A stretch of 64,000 nucleotides of DNA from Liolophura sinensis (taxonomy: Eukaryota > Mollusca > Polyplacophora > Chitonida > Chitonidae): contig NC_088300.1 in the NCBI RefSeq assembly GCF_032854445.1, positions 40,018,458 through 40,082,457 on the forward strand, written 5' to 3'. A program made the translations under genes and the position numbers. A model generated the notes under the pieces. That model was not told where the DNA came from and did no database searches. It worked only from the letters and a program-made list of their open reading frames with translations. This document shows, piece by piece, positions 25,091 through 47,045 of the stretch (its first letter is position 1; every line of letters starts with the position of its first letter).

Positions 25091-26806
25091 GCTGTGCCAG
25101 GTACATGTACATATACAGCTGTCTTCTCACGGTAGTTGTTTCTCAAGATTAGTGTAAGCTATGTTAAATAATTGTTGTTAATTACTTCTGTGTACACATT
25201 CACATTTTCAGGATGATAACAATGATGCATGGTGATGACAACATACAATATATGGTTTATGTTAGATGATTTTGGCAATAGGCTTGTTGTCATTGTTATG
25301 TAAAAGTGGACATTGAGTGGCCTTTACAAACACCCATGCAGCAGACCATGGGTCACCCTCCAGTCAGTGTGTGAAACCCTCCAGTACCCCCAATATGGAC
25401 AAGACATTCCCAGTCTTGAATTTCTACCGCCACACAGGAAATAAGAAGTAACCCAAGTCACATACGGCTGTGTTCATATACGTGAACTTGCGGCTGAGAA
25501 TAGTGGTTTTGCCGACGACGACACTTGTTGAGGGGTCCACACAGTGACAGGGACTTGTCACGCACCTGCCACTGATAGCCCGAGCAGGCCCGTTTTCGGT
25601 GTTCCGCTTATATTGGGTTTGTACTATTTTTTTTTTTTAGCAATGTTTTTGATAGTGTGTGCAAGCTACAACGAAGCATGCTACACTTGCCGCTTACACA
25701 ATCGCTTCCGATGCTAAATGCTACTTAGTTCCTGGTGGACGACATCTGCAACACAACAGGTACACGTACACGCACGTGTGACACCTGCTTGTAAGCAGTC
25801 ACAGCTTCGGGTTAATGCAAATAACGAACTTGACTTGTCTGTAAGCCTGTTTATGTCATTTTATAATATTAAAACAAGTGCCTTTCGGTTTTATTTAATA
25901 CTCTTGGCTTCTCCGGTTTGGGTTATAGTTTTTAGATGGTTTCAGTTTTAAATTGACCAGAAAACTCTGGTCTTGACAGGCGATGATCAAAATATTTGGA
26001 ATACCGTATGTTTCAAATTGAAACCAGGCATTGTTGTTTTAGCCACAGAGGCGGATACCAACAGTATGTTCATTTTATTCATGTTTTGAAACTGCCACGT
26101 GGTTCGTGTGGTGAAGTTGTCAAATGTTACACTGCCGGCCATTGACCAACGAATAATCACAGAAGCGTTAGATCATGAGTTGGTTCGCGAAGTATGCGTG
26201 GGGGTGAGGTGATGTGCGTGGGCGTGAGGGGTGTGCGAGGAATGAAGTGTATTACTAAAATTGCTCTCAAAATGTGAACTGTAGGCATTTTTCTGTAGTA
26301 AAATGGTTTTCTCTATATCAGTGAAAAATTTATTCAGTGGTTTTTATAGTAATTTTAAATAATGAATTTTTTAACTCCCGGTATTGTATGGGTATTGTTA
26401 TGATGCTGATAGTCTTATATAGCTCCATGTACCGCTACACCTTTGCTATTAAACTACCCTGTAGTGTTAGAGAAGGTGTAGAGGTACCTGGAACTAAGTC
26501 TTTTGCAATCTCCCTCTGTGTTAATTATTTGATTCGTTTTCAACACATATACAACTTCACTAAAAATAACTGGTCAAACCCTATCTTACGTTTGGTATAC
26601 ACTGATTCCCTAAGTCAACTGAAATGTATAGTTTTGTCAAACCTAGTATTGGTAAGCCATCTTTTAAGAGTAATTTAAATGAACTAACCCCTACATGTAT
26701 CTGGGTGTTTACAAGTACATGTCATGTATTAGTGAAGCCTGCACAGGCATACTGACTGAAAACTCTCTTTGTTCTTTGAAAATCTGTTTTAATGTGTATG
26801 TGACTG

Positions 26807-26857
26807 GGTGGGTGGGGTGGGGTGGGGTGGGTTGGGTGGGTGAGGTGGGGGTGGCAG
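26807..26857 (+). repeat. (GGTGGG)n G-rich tract upstream of MOGS
   Basis: Near-continuous GGTGGGGTGGGGTGGGTT runs, a strong G-quadruplex candidate on the coding strand about 600 bp before the MOGS coding exon. Confidence 0.7.
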
Positions 26858-27459
26858 GGTGTCATTTATCCTGTCCTTGGAATGGCAGTCCAGTGAGGCA
26901 GCATTGAAAATATGTTGTCCTTGAGAGTGGTCTGCTATCAAGAAAGGCTAAATAGAGTCACAAGTGAAAAACTTGCGCTTACACATCTCACACTCTACAC
27001 ACCAAGTCTAGGTCTCAGGTTGAAGTGGCTATTACATCAAGCTCTTCTTTTTACAACGGGTAATTAACACGGGCCAGATACGGAAAAAATAAGAACATTC
27101 AAAATAAAAATGTTCAAAATAAAAATGTTCAACTCATGTAAGTTAGTTAGAAAACCCAGTGAACACATGCTTTGCAATCAAAATTTCTTAGGTGATAAGA
27201 AAGAAAATTTAAGAAATATGATTATCTAGTCAGTTTTATCCTTCATGCAGATTTTCAGGGGGAAGAAAAATGGAAAACCTAGCCTTAATATTGCCTGGAA
27301 CATAGATGTGTGAAATGCAAATCTGATTTGATCAGTCTTGGTTCTTTTCATTTCACTTGATGGAAACAGTTGACAACCCAGGACCTGATAATTATTCTGG
27401 GATATGATGACCTATTATTATTATTTGTTCTTTGTATTTTTCTTACAGATTGTGCACAG

Positions 27460-27549
27460 ATGAGAGACTCAGAGGACAAACAGAAGATAACTTCAGTCCT
27501 TGATGATCTTACTAAATTTTTCTTAGCCTTAGATCTCGTTGATTTATGA
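27460..27549 (+). promoter_or_regulatory. Upstream ORF overlapping the MOGS start codon (ATGA overlap)
   Basis: A 29-codon ORF (MRDSEDKQK... to ...ALDLVDL) begins 11 nt after a strong splice acceptor (pyrimidine tract then CTTACAG ending at 27448). Its TGA stop at 27547-27549 overlaps the MOGS ATG at 27546-27548 by two bases. This geometry can limit initiation at the main start or permit termination-reinitiation. The MOGS frame has its own stop at 27501, so the two frames cannot be one protein. The uORF is certain as sequence; use in translation is inferred. Confidence 0.5.
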
Positions 27550-30500
27550 CAATGGGACGTAACCGTGCCGATATCCGTAAGAGGACTTCTAAACATTCCG
27601 ATAATAACCTGAAGGCTAGCTTTCCCGTACACCGAGGCCATGGGGGTCATGCTAATGTAGGCAGTGGGTTATTAACCAAGCTAACAGTGGCAATTCTCTT
27701 CATCGCTGCTCTGGCTGTACCAGGGATTTACCTGTACCAACGCTACCTGGAAGACCGCGTGAAAACACCTCTTGACAGCCCCAAAATGCTGGCTCCAAAC
27801 AGTAGTTCGGCAGTAATGTGTCCAGACAGGTACTGGGGTAGCTATAGACCACACATGTACTTTGGGATGAAGACCCGCACATCTCACTCTCCCGTTGTGG
27901 GTCTCATGTGGTTGACTCAGTTCACACGGGAAATGCCCGCCCCTGTGAGACACTGGTGTGATGAGGGAGACCATCTCACTAAGTATGGCTGGCTTAAACA
28001 TGACGGTGCCAACTTTGGTGTTCAGAAAATAGAGGACCAGTACTTCACCATGATGACCGAGTTTGTGAAGAAACCAGGAGGGACGCATGGTGGAGACTGG
28101 TCAGCCAGAATCAGTGTCCAGTCCAAGGTGAGCAACTCAGTGATGTTGCAACATCAGAATGAGAAGTACTAGTGTTTAGCTCATGATATTATGGCAGAGT
28201 AGGGTCAGTCTGCAAGTGCTTAACTTGGTCTTGTGCTCAGAGATTGCAAAAGAATTGATATCCTGCTGGTAGTTTTATCCAAGTGTGACCAATTCCAGAC
28301 AAGCAAGTAGACGGAAAGCAGTTATGTCATTTTGCACTGGGGATGTCATTCTGTTGTTGTAGTGAGATCTCATGAGAGGAATGTACTGGTAAATAAAAGT
28401 TGAAATAAATAATAATGTATTAAAGGTCCATGCAAATCCACTGTAAAATGATAGGTCTTCCGCAATCTGTTACCCCTACCCTCAAAATCTGGTAGGGGCC
28501 TCCGTGGCTCAGTCGGTTAAAGCGCTAGCGCAGCGTAATGACCCAGGAGTCTCTCACCAGTGCGGTCGCTGTGAGTTCAAGTCCAGCTCATGCTGGCGGC
28601 CGTACGTGAGAAGGTCTGCCAGCAACCTGCGGATGGTCGTGGGTTTCCACCGGGCTCTGCCCGGTTTCCACCCACCATAATGCTGGCCGCCGTCGTATAA
28701 GTGAAATATTCTTGAGTGCGGCGTAAAACACCAATCAAAAAAAAAAAAAAAAAAAAATCAAAATCTGGTGGTTGACCCAAGGCTTCATTGGAAACTTAAT
28801 ACCGCTACTGAATGACACGTGTATGTTAGCTGTGAAAAATTTAGAATCATTGCAAAAATATTACATATGTTGCTGTCTGGCTTGGCGCTGAACACTGAGG
28901 GGTTAGAGCAAGGAAACAGGACTGGTTGGCCCAGTGTGACTGGGTGGGTTGTTACATCTGGTGTCTGGGTGCGTCCGTCCTCTATACTGACTGCCGTCAT
29001 GTAAAGTGAAATGTTCTTGAGTACGGCATAAAACATCCGAATAAATAAATAAAATGAATAATCCCAGCTGAGCTTTACCCATCAACCTGACTGCTGGCAT
29101 GTACCGGTATGTGAAATAGGAATAGGCTTACATGTAGGACTTCAAACATTAAATAAATAATCTTATGCTCTGTGACCTATACTGATACGTCGTGCTGTAT
29201 TTCCATTGTGAGCAGTCCTTACTCGTGTGTGCAACATGGTGCATCCGCTGTCATACACGTCAGTACAGATACGAATGTCTGTAGTTACATGTTGATGTTG
29301 TTTATTCTGCACTGCATTGTAAAAAAACTTTTCACACCATTACTGCTGTTTTGGTTAGTAATAAATTGACTTGAATTTCTCATTGAGATAGTGTAATTCT
29401 TCTAATTTGTGGGACACTTGGTGTCCTCTTTGTAGCCAGTATACTTGTAAATATAGCATGAATATTTAGTTTAGACTTTGCTTGTCACATGTTTAATCTG
29501 TCTAATGAACAACATATTAATTAATATCTTTACCTTTTCAAGAAATTTAGGAGAGAAATGTAATTTTTTGCTTTCAGAACTGCTAATATTGTATCTGTCT
29601 GACGAGTTAGATGAATTACTGAGCAGACAGCAGAATTTAGATAGAAGATAGAAAGTGGCACCTGCAGCCTAAACGTCTGTGATATTCGAAGGAAACATCG
29701 AAAATGAAGTTTCTTTGTGGTTGAGCGTTACGTTTATCATATTTATATTTTGTACGTGTATTTATGGCATCGCAAAATCTCTGTAATGAAAAAAAAAAAA
29801 TAAGGGTGTGAGTAGAGCTTAAACTTAAACTTAAAATTTAAAATTGCTTTCAAACCTGGCACCATATTAAGACTCATATTGTCACTATGTTGTAATACTG
29901 AAACAAGGTTTATTACTTGCTTTGAAAATTGTAACTTTTGACCAGTCTTGTATGACATGGACAATATGGGTCTTACCACTTACTCAACAGAGGTGTTTCT
30001 AAAATTTCCAGGCACTTATATTCAGGCATATTCATTTAATTAATATGTTGCAAATGTAAAAATTTGTACCTTGCGTTTGTTTTTCACAGCAGGACAGGCC
30101 TGTCGTCATGTCATTGATGTTTTACATTGCTCTGGATGGGCCCGGTGAACTGGAGCCAACCATTAAAAAGGGACGATTAGATCATATCCGTGGAGAAACC
30201 GATGAGCTGGGTCAGTTCATGTTACAGTTCTCAAGATCGGATGCAGCCACGGTAAAGTATGACTATCTGGTTACCTATGCAAAACAACTGGACAAACTCA
30301 AGGACTATGTGCTGAACGGTTTTAAAATTGAAGCCTGGGACAAAGCCAGGACAATGCCTTATTTCTCTCTGGATGGAAGAAAGATGCCCAAAGATGCCCC
30401 TGGTGGTGCCAACTTCATGGTACATCAGGTAACAGGCACTGTTCCGTTCAGCCTGGAGGTGGTGTTTGAATCTGGGAGTGTTCCTCACAGAATCCAGTCC

Positions 30501-31970
30501 CTGGCAGGGCCAGTGTTCATTGAAGAACTGTCCAAACAAGTGACTGCTTTCAACCATAGGTTTGAGGAAACATTCAAGCTGCGTGAAAAAGGTTTCCACG
30601 AGAATGAAATACAATTTGCTCAAGCTGCACTCAGCAATATGCTGGGCTCAGTTGGTTATTTTTATGGTTCTTCGTTGGTTCAGTCAAAATATAACAAGGA
30701 GCCAGTAGCTTACTGGGAAGCTCCCCTTTACTCTGGGGTTCCATCCAGGCCGTTCTTCCCACGGGGTTTTCTCTGGGATGAGGGATTCCACAATCTGCTG
30801 ATTAGCCAATGGGATTTGGATATCAGTAAGGACATCATTTCTCATTGGCTGGATTTACTGAATGTGGAAGGTTGGATTCCGAGAGAGCAGATCCTTGGTG
30901 ATGAGGCCAGGGCGAAGGTGCCAGCTGAGTTTGTTGTCCAGCGTAACGAAAATGCAAACCCGCCCACACTTTTCCTGCCTCTGCAGAAGATTGTTAACAT
31001 GCTCATTAGGAGCAATCAGCTTGGCCGTTACAATTCCTTCCTGGAGCCTCTGTTCCCACGCCTGAAGGCTTGGTACAACTGGTACAACACAACGCAGCTT
31101 GGAGAGAAGGCAGGAACGTATCGCTGGAGAGGTCGAGACAGAACAGTCCTCACCCAACTCAACCCAATGACCTTGACCTCTGGCCTCGATGATTACCCAC
31201 GAGCCTCTCACCCCACAGATCAGGAGTTTCACGTGGACCTGCGCTCCTGGATGACGTTGGCATCTGAAGTAATGGCCGACCTGGCAAAAGCTCTCAACCA
31301 AAATAGTGGGGATTACCAGACCACATACGACTACCTGCGTGATAACCAGCGGCTGGACACGCTTCATTGGTCTGAGACTCAGGGAATGTATGCAGATTTT
31401 GGCCTGCACACTGACGGGGTGAAATTCCACAAACCCAAACCTGGAGAAAGACCAGCACCTCAGGGCTTCACCAAGATCAGAGTAGAGACGAAGAAACCTA
31501 CATACCAGTTTGTCAATTCCTTTGGTTATGTTAGTTTGTTCCCATTCTTGTTGAAAATAATTGACCCTTCATCTCCCAAATTGTTTAAAATATTAACAGA
31601 CTTGAAGAACCCTGGTCTACTATGGACAGATTATGGACTGCGATCTTTAGCTAAAAATGCCCATTTGTACAATCGGCGTAACACGGAGCACGACCCACCA
31701 TATTGGCGTGGTGCCATCTGGATCAATATGAACTATCTCAGTCTGGCAGCTCTGCATCATTACTCCAGTACTGAAGGGCCATATCAACGGACAGCCAAAG
31801 ACGTATACACAGATTTGAGGACCAATTTAATAAGTAATGTGATAAGGCAGTATGAGAAGACGGGGTATATATGGGAGCAGTACAATGACAAAACTGGGGA
31901 GGGCATGAGGAGCCATCCATTCACCGGCTGGTCAGCTCTAATGGTTTTAATCATGTCAGAAAAATATTGA
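27546..31970 (+). CDS. MOGS: Mannosyl-oligosaccharide glucosidase (ER glucosidase I, GH63), 2 coding exons
   Basis: Removes the outermost alpha-1,2 glucose from Glc3Man9GlcNAc2 on nascent glycoproteins in the ER lumen, the first trimming step of N-glycan processing. Exons are 27546-28127 and 30090-31970, phase 0 junction, 820 aa (human 837). Basic cytosolic N-terminus (GRNRADIRKRT), one membrane anchor at about residues 43-64, then lumenal N-domain (YWGSYRPHMYFGMKTR; EFVKKPGGTHGGDW) and (alpha/alpha)6 catalytic domain. Landmarks: PSRPFFPRGFLWDEGFH, EQILGDEARA, TSGLDDYPRASHP (catalytic acid Asp region, residues 561-562), EHDPPYWRGAIW, and YIWEQYND (catalytic base Glu about 790). The second ATG, two codons in (ACAATGG), has the better Kozak context and may be the real start. 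The single intron holds a young SINE. Nothing suggests loss of function. Confidence 0.97.
28494..28757 (+). mobile_element. Full-length young tRNA-derived SINE with A-tail and perfect target duplication
   Basis: tRNA-like head with A box TGGCTCAGTCGG (28505-28516) and B box GTTCAAGTCC (28575-28584), conserved body (ATAATGCTGGCCGCCGTCG), tail ending CACCAATCAAA then a pure A-run. A 12-bp direct repeat, TCAAAATCTGGT, flanks it at 28482-28493 and 28758-28769. It sits in the MOGS intron in sense orientation. It is the least diverged copy in the window and serves as my reference for the family. Confidence 0.9.
28988..29055 (+). mobile_element. SINE tail fragment in MOGS intron
   Basis: GTTCTTGAGTACGGCATAAA plus (AAATA)n. 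Preceded by sequence resembling the 23.2-kb 54-bp repeat (CAGTGTGACTGGGTGGG). Confidence 0.6.
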
Positions 31971-32299
31971 TTCATTTAATAGGAGTTTTGAGATAGTACA
32001 CTTTTGTCACTAAAGATAAAAAAAAGTCCTACGTGTATCATGACTCTACAAGAATGTTAGAGAAGTTCTGTTAAATTTCGTGTCTCTCTATGTTCAGGAT
32101 GTACAACAGGCACCCGTCCCTTCAGGAATGTCTTACATTTGGCAGCTGCTCATGTTTTTCACTAGTCTACCTTTAGACAATTACCTGTACTTGTGAACCT
32201 TTTATTCAGGTGCTTACGTTATTGTAAATGTAATCAAAAATAGTTGCCTAACATTCCTGACAGGTCACATGGTACAGTAATACTTCTTTCACCTTTAGC

Positions 32300-32364
32300 A
32301 ATAAAAGAGTTCGAACTCAAAACTCCTCTATTGGTTTAGAGGAATAAAAGTACTAGAGAATAAA
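32300..32364 (+). terminator. Candidate MOGS poly(A) signals
   Basis: Three AATAAA hexamers at 32300-32305, 32343-32348 and 32359-32364, 330-395 bp after the MOGS stop. They are followed by a T/G-rich stretch (gggttttattttctg). The clustering supports a short MOGS 3' UTR ending near 32.4 kb. Confidence 0.55.
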
Positions 32365-32843
32365 TTTTACGTTTTATAAAACCAGCCTTGAGGGTTTTAT
32401 TTTCTGTAAGGTAGCTATTTTTGTTGACGTGTAGGATTACAGATAAACGCCAGCTGCTTGGTGGTTACTAATGTCACTGTTTGCAAAGTCCTTGTAGAGA
32501 GACCATGCCACCAGCTGCACATACAATGATGAATCGGGATAAGTTGATTTGCATATGTCTCAAGCACAGATTACAGTGTACTTTTGGCTTAAAATCCTTG
32601 TATCGAAGGCGAAATCACGCTTTAGAGTAAGATTTACAAATATGATTTGTTCATTTTGAAGAAACTTTAGGTAGAGAAGTGCTATTTGGTATTATAGGAA
32701 CAGAATCCACTGATTATGCATGGAACAAAAAATGTCTGTCTTAATGGCAAACAAGGTGTTTCACAGTAACTGTTGTTACAGGGATGTAGTGAGCTGCAGT
32801 GCTAGCTTGTTTCATAGTAACTGTTGTTACTGGGATGTAGTGA

Positions 32844-33021
32844 GCTGGCTTCCTCTCCGGCCTTGCGTGGAAAGGTCTCTCAGCAACCTGCAGATGTTCG
32901 TGGGTTTCCCCCGAGCTCTGCCCAGTTTCCACCCACCATAATGCTGGCCTCCGTTGTATAAGTGAAATATTTTTGAGCACGGTATAAAACACCAATCAAA
33001 TAAATAAATAAATAAATAAAT
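32844..33021 (+). mobile_element. SINE, 5'-truncated, downstream of MOGS
   Basis: GCTTCCTCTCCGGCCTTGCG to (AAATA)n tail. Lies just past the candidate MOGS poly(A) sites. Confidence 0.75.
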
Positions 33022-33201
33022 ACAGCAGCATGTACATGTATTAGTCAAATTGAGCTATTAAAAAAAAAACAAAAAACAAAAAAAAAAACGCATATAAATC
33101 AGATCAATAGGACACTCAATCACTCATCATTTGTCATGCAGAAACGTTCACCACAAATGACTTAAAACTGATACAAAAGGATATTTGCTTCTGTATAGCT
33201 G

Positions 33202-33320
33202 ATTTATTTGATCGATGTTTTACGCGGTTCTCTAGAAAATTTCACAATGACAATCACAGCCAGCATTATGGTGGAAGGAAACCGTTGGAGCCCGGGGGAA
33301 ACCCATGAAGGCAAACCTAC
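33202..33320 (-). mobile_element. Old SINE fragment
   Basis: Antisense tail and body (GATTTATTTGATCGATG, CAGCCAGCATTATGGTGG, GGGGGAAACCC), clearly more diverged than the neighbouring copies. Confidence 0.55.
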
Positions 33321-33585
33321 CCAAGCACGGCTGGATGTGTGTAAAGTGAAGCCATGATACTGACATTGTTTTGATACATATTCCAGGTTAGAAGCCCAGT
33401 CAGACCTGTGGGATGACAGCTGTAATGTCACATGTCACAGCTGTTACCTGCATTATACATCAACCCATTCTGGTTTTACTGCCTTTAATTCATATTACAG
33501 TTGTATTGCATTGCCCATGAGCAGCGTGTCCAGTAATCTCATGTTTTAACAGGTTGCAATCATGTTTACTTTGCTAAGTACTTAA

Positions 33586-33858
33586 CTCTGGATAGCTCAG
33601 TTGGTTAGCGTGCTAGTGCAGCGTAATGAACCAGGAGCCTCTCACCAATGTGGTGGCCATGAGTTCAATTCCAGCTCATGCTGGCATCCCCTCCGGCTGT
33701 ATGTGGGAAGGTCTGTCAACAACTTGTGAATGGTTGTGGGTTTCTTCCGGGCTCTGCCCGATTTCCTCACACCATAATGCTGGCCGCCGTCATATAAGTG
33801 AAATATTCTTGAGTACAGCGTAAAACACCAAGCAAATAAATAAACAAATAAATAAATC
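33586..33858 (+). mobile_element. Near full-length tRNA-derived SINE
   Basis: Head GGATAGCTCAGTTGGTTAG with recognisable A and B boxes, full body and (AAATA)n tail; moderately diverged. TCTGGA at both ends may be a short target duplication. Lies between the MOGS and ARP1 3' ends. Confidence 0.8.
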
Positions 33859-34102
33859 TGGACACTAATCCTTTAAGGGTAACACTTGTAGTTGCCTTGC
33901 TTGACATTCAGTACCAAAGAGGCTACAGCACAGAAACAGGACAGGTTGACACGGTGTCCGTATAATGAGACTGGGCAGGGTGTCATGTTGGGTGTCTTCA
34001 GCATGGTACTTCAGTGAAGGCAGAACTTTGTCGGCATAGACTCACCCTGTCACAAGACACAGTGTATGTACACACAAACACACCTAATGACTTGTAGTCA
34101 CT

Positions 34103-34140
34103 TTATGACTGAAAAATTGTTTGGCACGACGAAAAAACTC
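34103..34140 (+). mobile_element. Tail fragment of the (CACT)n SINE-like family
   Basis: TTTATGACTGAAAAATTG followed by GGCACGAC matches the 3' part of the 50.7-kb copy. Confidence 0.4.
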
Positions 34141-34223
34141 AACCATGAATACATACATGTACATAATATCCCAAAATGAAACTACAAAACAAAGTACACA
34201 TATATGTTTGCCAACTGCAGGAG

Positions 34224-34229
34224 TTTATT
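34224..34229 (-). terminator. Candidate ARP1 poly(A) signal
   Basis: AATAAA on the minus strand followed downstream by T/G-rich sequence (acatatatgtgtactttg). If this is the site used, ARP1 has a 2.5-kb 3' UTR converging on MOGS. A nearer non-canonical signal cannot be excluded. Confidence 0.3.
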
Positions 34230-36718
34230 GACACGTTCACAGAGTGATACATCTGGCACAACATAGAATCCTGCTTACCAGATCGTGTAGACAGAGCTTA
34301 CACTGGCTGAGGCAATACAGCTGAATGTCAACATAGAGAAGATTGAATTTCACCTACACTAGTTCAACCTTGGGTTATATAGTGTGTATTTAAGCATAAT
34401 CTTGAAGCACTACTCTGTCAGACTGATGACAGTACACTTGTAAGAGATCCACCCACACCCAATGCAAATTTACCTTCATAATCAAATTATTCAGCTGAAT
34501 GAATTGTGTTCAAACAGCTTATTTCAAAAGCAAAATGATGGAGGAATGAATGAGTGTATATCCAATCACCTGACAACTTGTTACCCAACCATAATGCTAA
34601 GTACATGTAATGACCACTGATAACTTTGGGGCACAAAACATGGAGATTCTATTATGGCCTTAACAATTTACTAAAATCCCAACATTTTAGACCACATCTC
34701 GACAACAACCAGTTCCAGCATTGAACAGAATGCACCATAACTTTACACTGTACCAAAGGAAATTCTTAATTTTGTTACATTTATATACAAGTTTCTTAAA
34801 AGAATTGAAATCAACTGTACATGGCAATTTATGGTAGATTTGAAACTGCCCTCGCCTACAAGTTGCTTAAAGCCCAAGACCTGATTGTTAAAAACTGTTT
34901 TAAGACAATATCAGATTTAACTGTTGGCCCGCATCCTCAATTTTGTATTCGGCCCAAAAATAACTGCATAGCAGTATATTAAAATATGAACTAAATCTAC
35001 TGCATTGAATTCGGCTAAAATTTTAAGTATATAATATGACTTACTGCCAGTATTAGCTAATACGCTTTTGATCAACAGCGCCCTGCTCACAAACTGTGAA
35101 CATGTTACATGTATTACGTCCCCTGCTTGTTTATCTTCATGTTTGTGTAACAGGTTATTCAGCACACATCTCAGTATTTTCATATTTTGGAAGTTCTTGT
35201 CAACACCCTCCCCCACCAAAGGTGCTGTTCCATTCACAAGGCTATGAACAATTCTTGAGGTTGCCATTAGGCAGTAGGTAACACAGAGAAAAATATCAGC
35301 CATTAGTATGTTCAGTAACTCTCACCTGGAATTTTGTTGTTGGATTCCCGTTTGCTTAGTCTGGTAGCTATCTTGACACCAGTTTTAAAAATCAATCTTA
35401 TCTAGCAGATGTACATTGTATGTACACATCATGTGCAGTACATCGATCTTTGACACTGTAATTATCTTCAGCTCCATTCTTAATGTTAAAGAAATCAACA
35501 ATCCTATTTGAACAAAGTTTCTGCTAACCCCTTGACTTTCTCTACAAAATAGCCTGCTTGCTTACATAAACAAGATTGAGGTAATCCCACAGATCTTGGG
35601 TAATTAGCCAAATTTATCATCATCAATATGCTCCTCGCGCTGCGGTTATTACTTATATCATTCTTATTTTATATAAGCCTGGAAGACTTATATAGGTAAT
35701 AGCCGCTGCCAGAGGAGCTTGCATGGTAAACAACTTTTAAATACTGTTTTTCACCTGAAGTTTAGCATTTTTAAAGCAACACATTTTCCATGACTTTGAC
35801 ATATTCATCTACCTTAGAGGGCCACGTAGGAGTTTTTGTCTGAAGTTTGATGAATTCCTTATAAGAAAAAATTAAGTTCTGTCATCAAAAGTATCATTTT
35901 AAGGTCTTCATATGCTTCTGAAAGAGCATTTTTATACACCAAATTTTAGGTGAAATACAGGACTGGTTATGTGTCATATACTGCCAAACAAAGCCTCAAT
36001 TGCACAGTGGTGTATAAAATGGCAGATCCTACAAACATGTCCTACCAAAGAGTTGACTAGCAGGCAAAATCCAGCAAAACAAGGAAATTTGTTTACCACT
36101 TCATTACTAAATATAATAAGTAACAATTGTGGTGTAATTATATCTAAGTACAAGCTACAATAATTTAAAGATTTCTGAATCCTTGTACCCAAAAATATGC
36201 TTAAAGTGAAATGCTACAAGGCATAATATATAATGCATGAAACAGAGAAACAGCACAAGTATCAACACTAATAAAAACATGTGAGTGCTCTCTGGGGAAG
36301 AACGACCTAGAAGAGGGAAATGAGATGGAATCGAATGACATGAGTTCTGACTGGAATTCAACGTAAGTGTAGGCAAGGTGCAAGTCACTGATGGAATATC
36401 GAGGAAATGACAAACATGATAATGTATGCTTCTCAATTTCTGCTGACCACATGGATATAAAAACTCAACAATAAATAAGCTATACAAGATTTACAAGAGA
36501 AATCTGTCCCCTGTTGATTTCAGGGACAACCCCAGCACTCAAGAAATTCAATAAAGAAAACGCTTTTCCATTGTCCAAACAATGTTCTTTGTTCTGCTTC
36601 TATTAAGTCCAGTACAGCCCAGCCTGCTGATTCGACCCATCTTCACTGCGGCCCAACAGCCATAGATGTCAGGGGAGAGTTACAGCCAAATTATATAATA
36701 ATACCAGTAAGCAATGCG

Positions 36719-47045
<10,327 letters not shown>

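Larger units (their letters stand above)
21223..27448. other. FoxN4-MOGS intergenic region
   Basis: Contains FoxN4 5' UTR/promoter, one MITE, two repeat arrays and a SINE. 25440-26250 is relatively CpG-rich and may hold the MOGS promoter and first non-coding exon, because a splice acceptor at 27448 implies a spliced MOGS 5' UTR. I could not identify the matching donor with confidence. Confidence 0.4.
32370..36718. other. Convergent 3' region between MOGS and ARP1
   Basis: Three SINE copies and one tail fragment lie at 32.8-34.1 kb. From 34.2 to 36.7 kb there is no repeat array or convincing ORF; part of it is probably ARP1 3' UTR. Palindromic runs such as TTATTTTATATAAG near 35.67 kb are simple AT sequence. 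Confidence 0.4.

Noticed and set aside
28494-28600. Possible tRNA gene (A and B boxes with a GGCTCAGTCGG start)
   Set aside because: It is the head of a SINE: no cloverleaf acceptor pairing is evident, it runs into the SINE body, and the same sequence recurs several times.
30855-31430. 191-codon antisense ORF within MOGS
   Set aside because: Shadow of the conserved GH63 coding exon.
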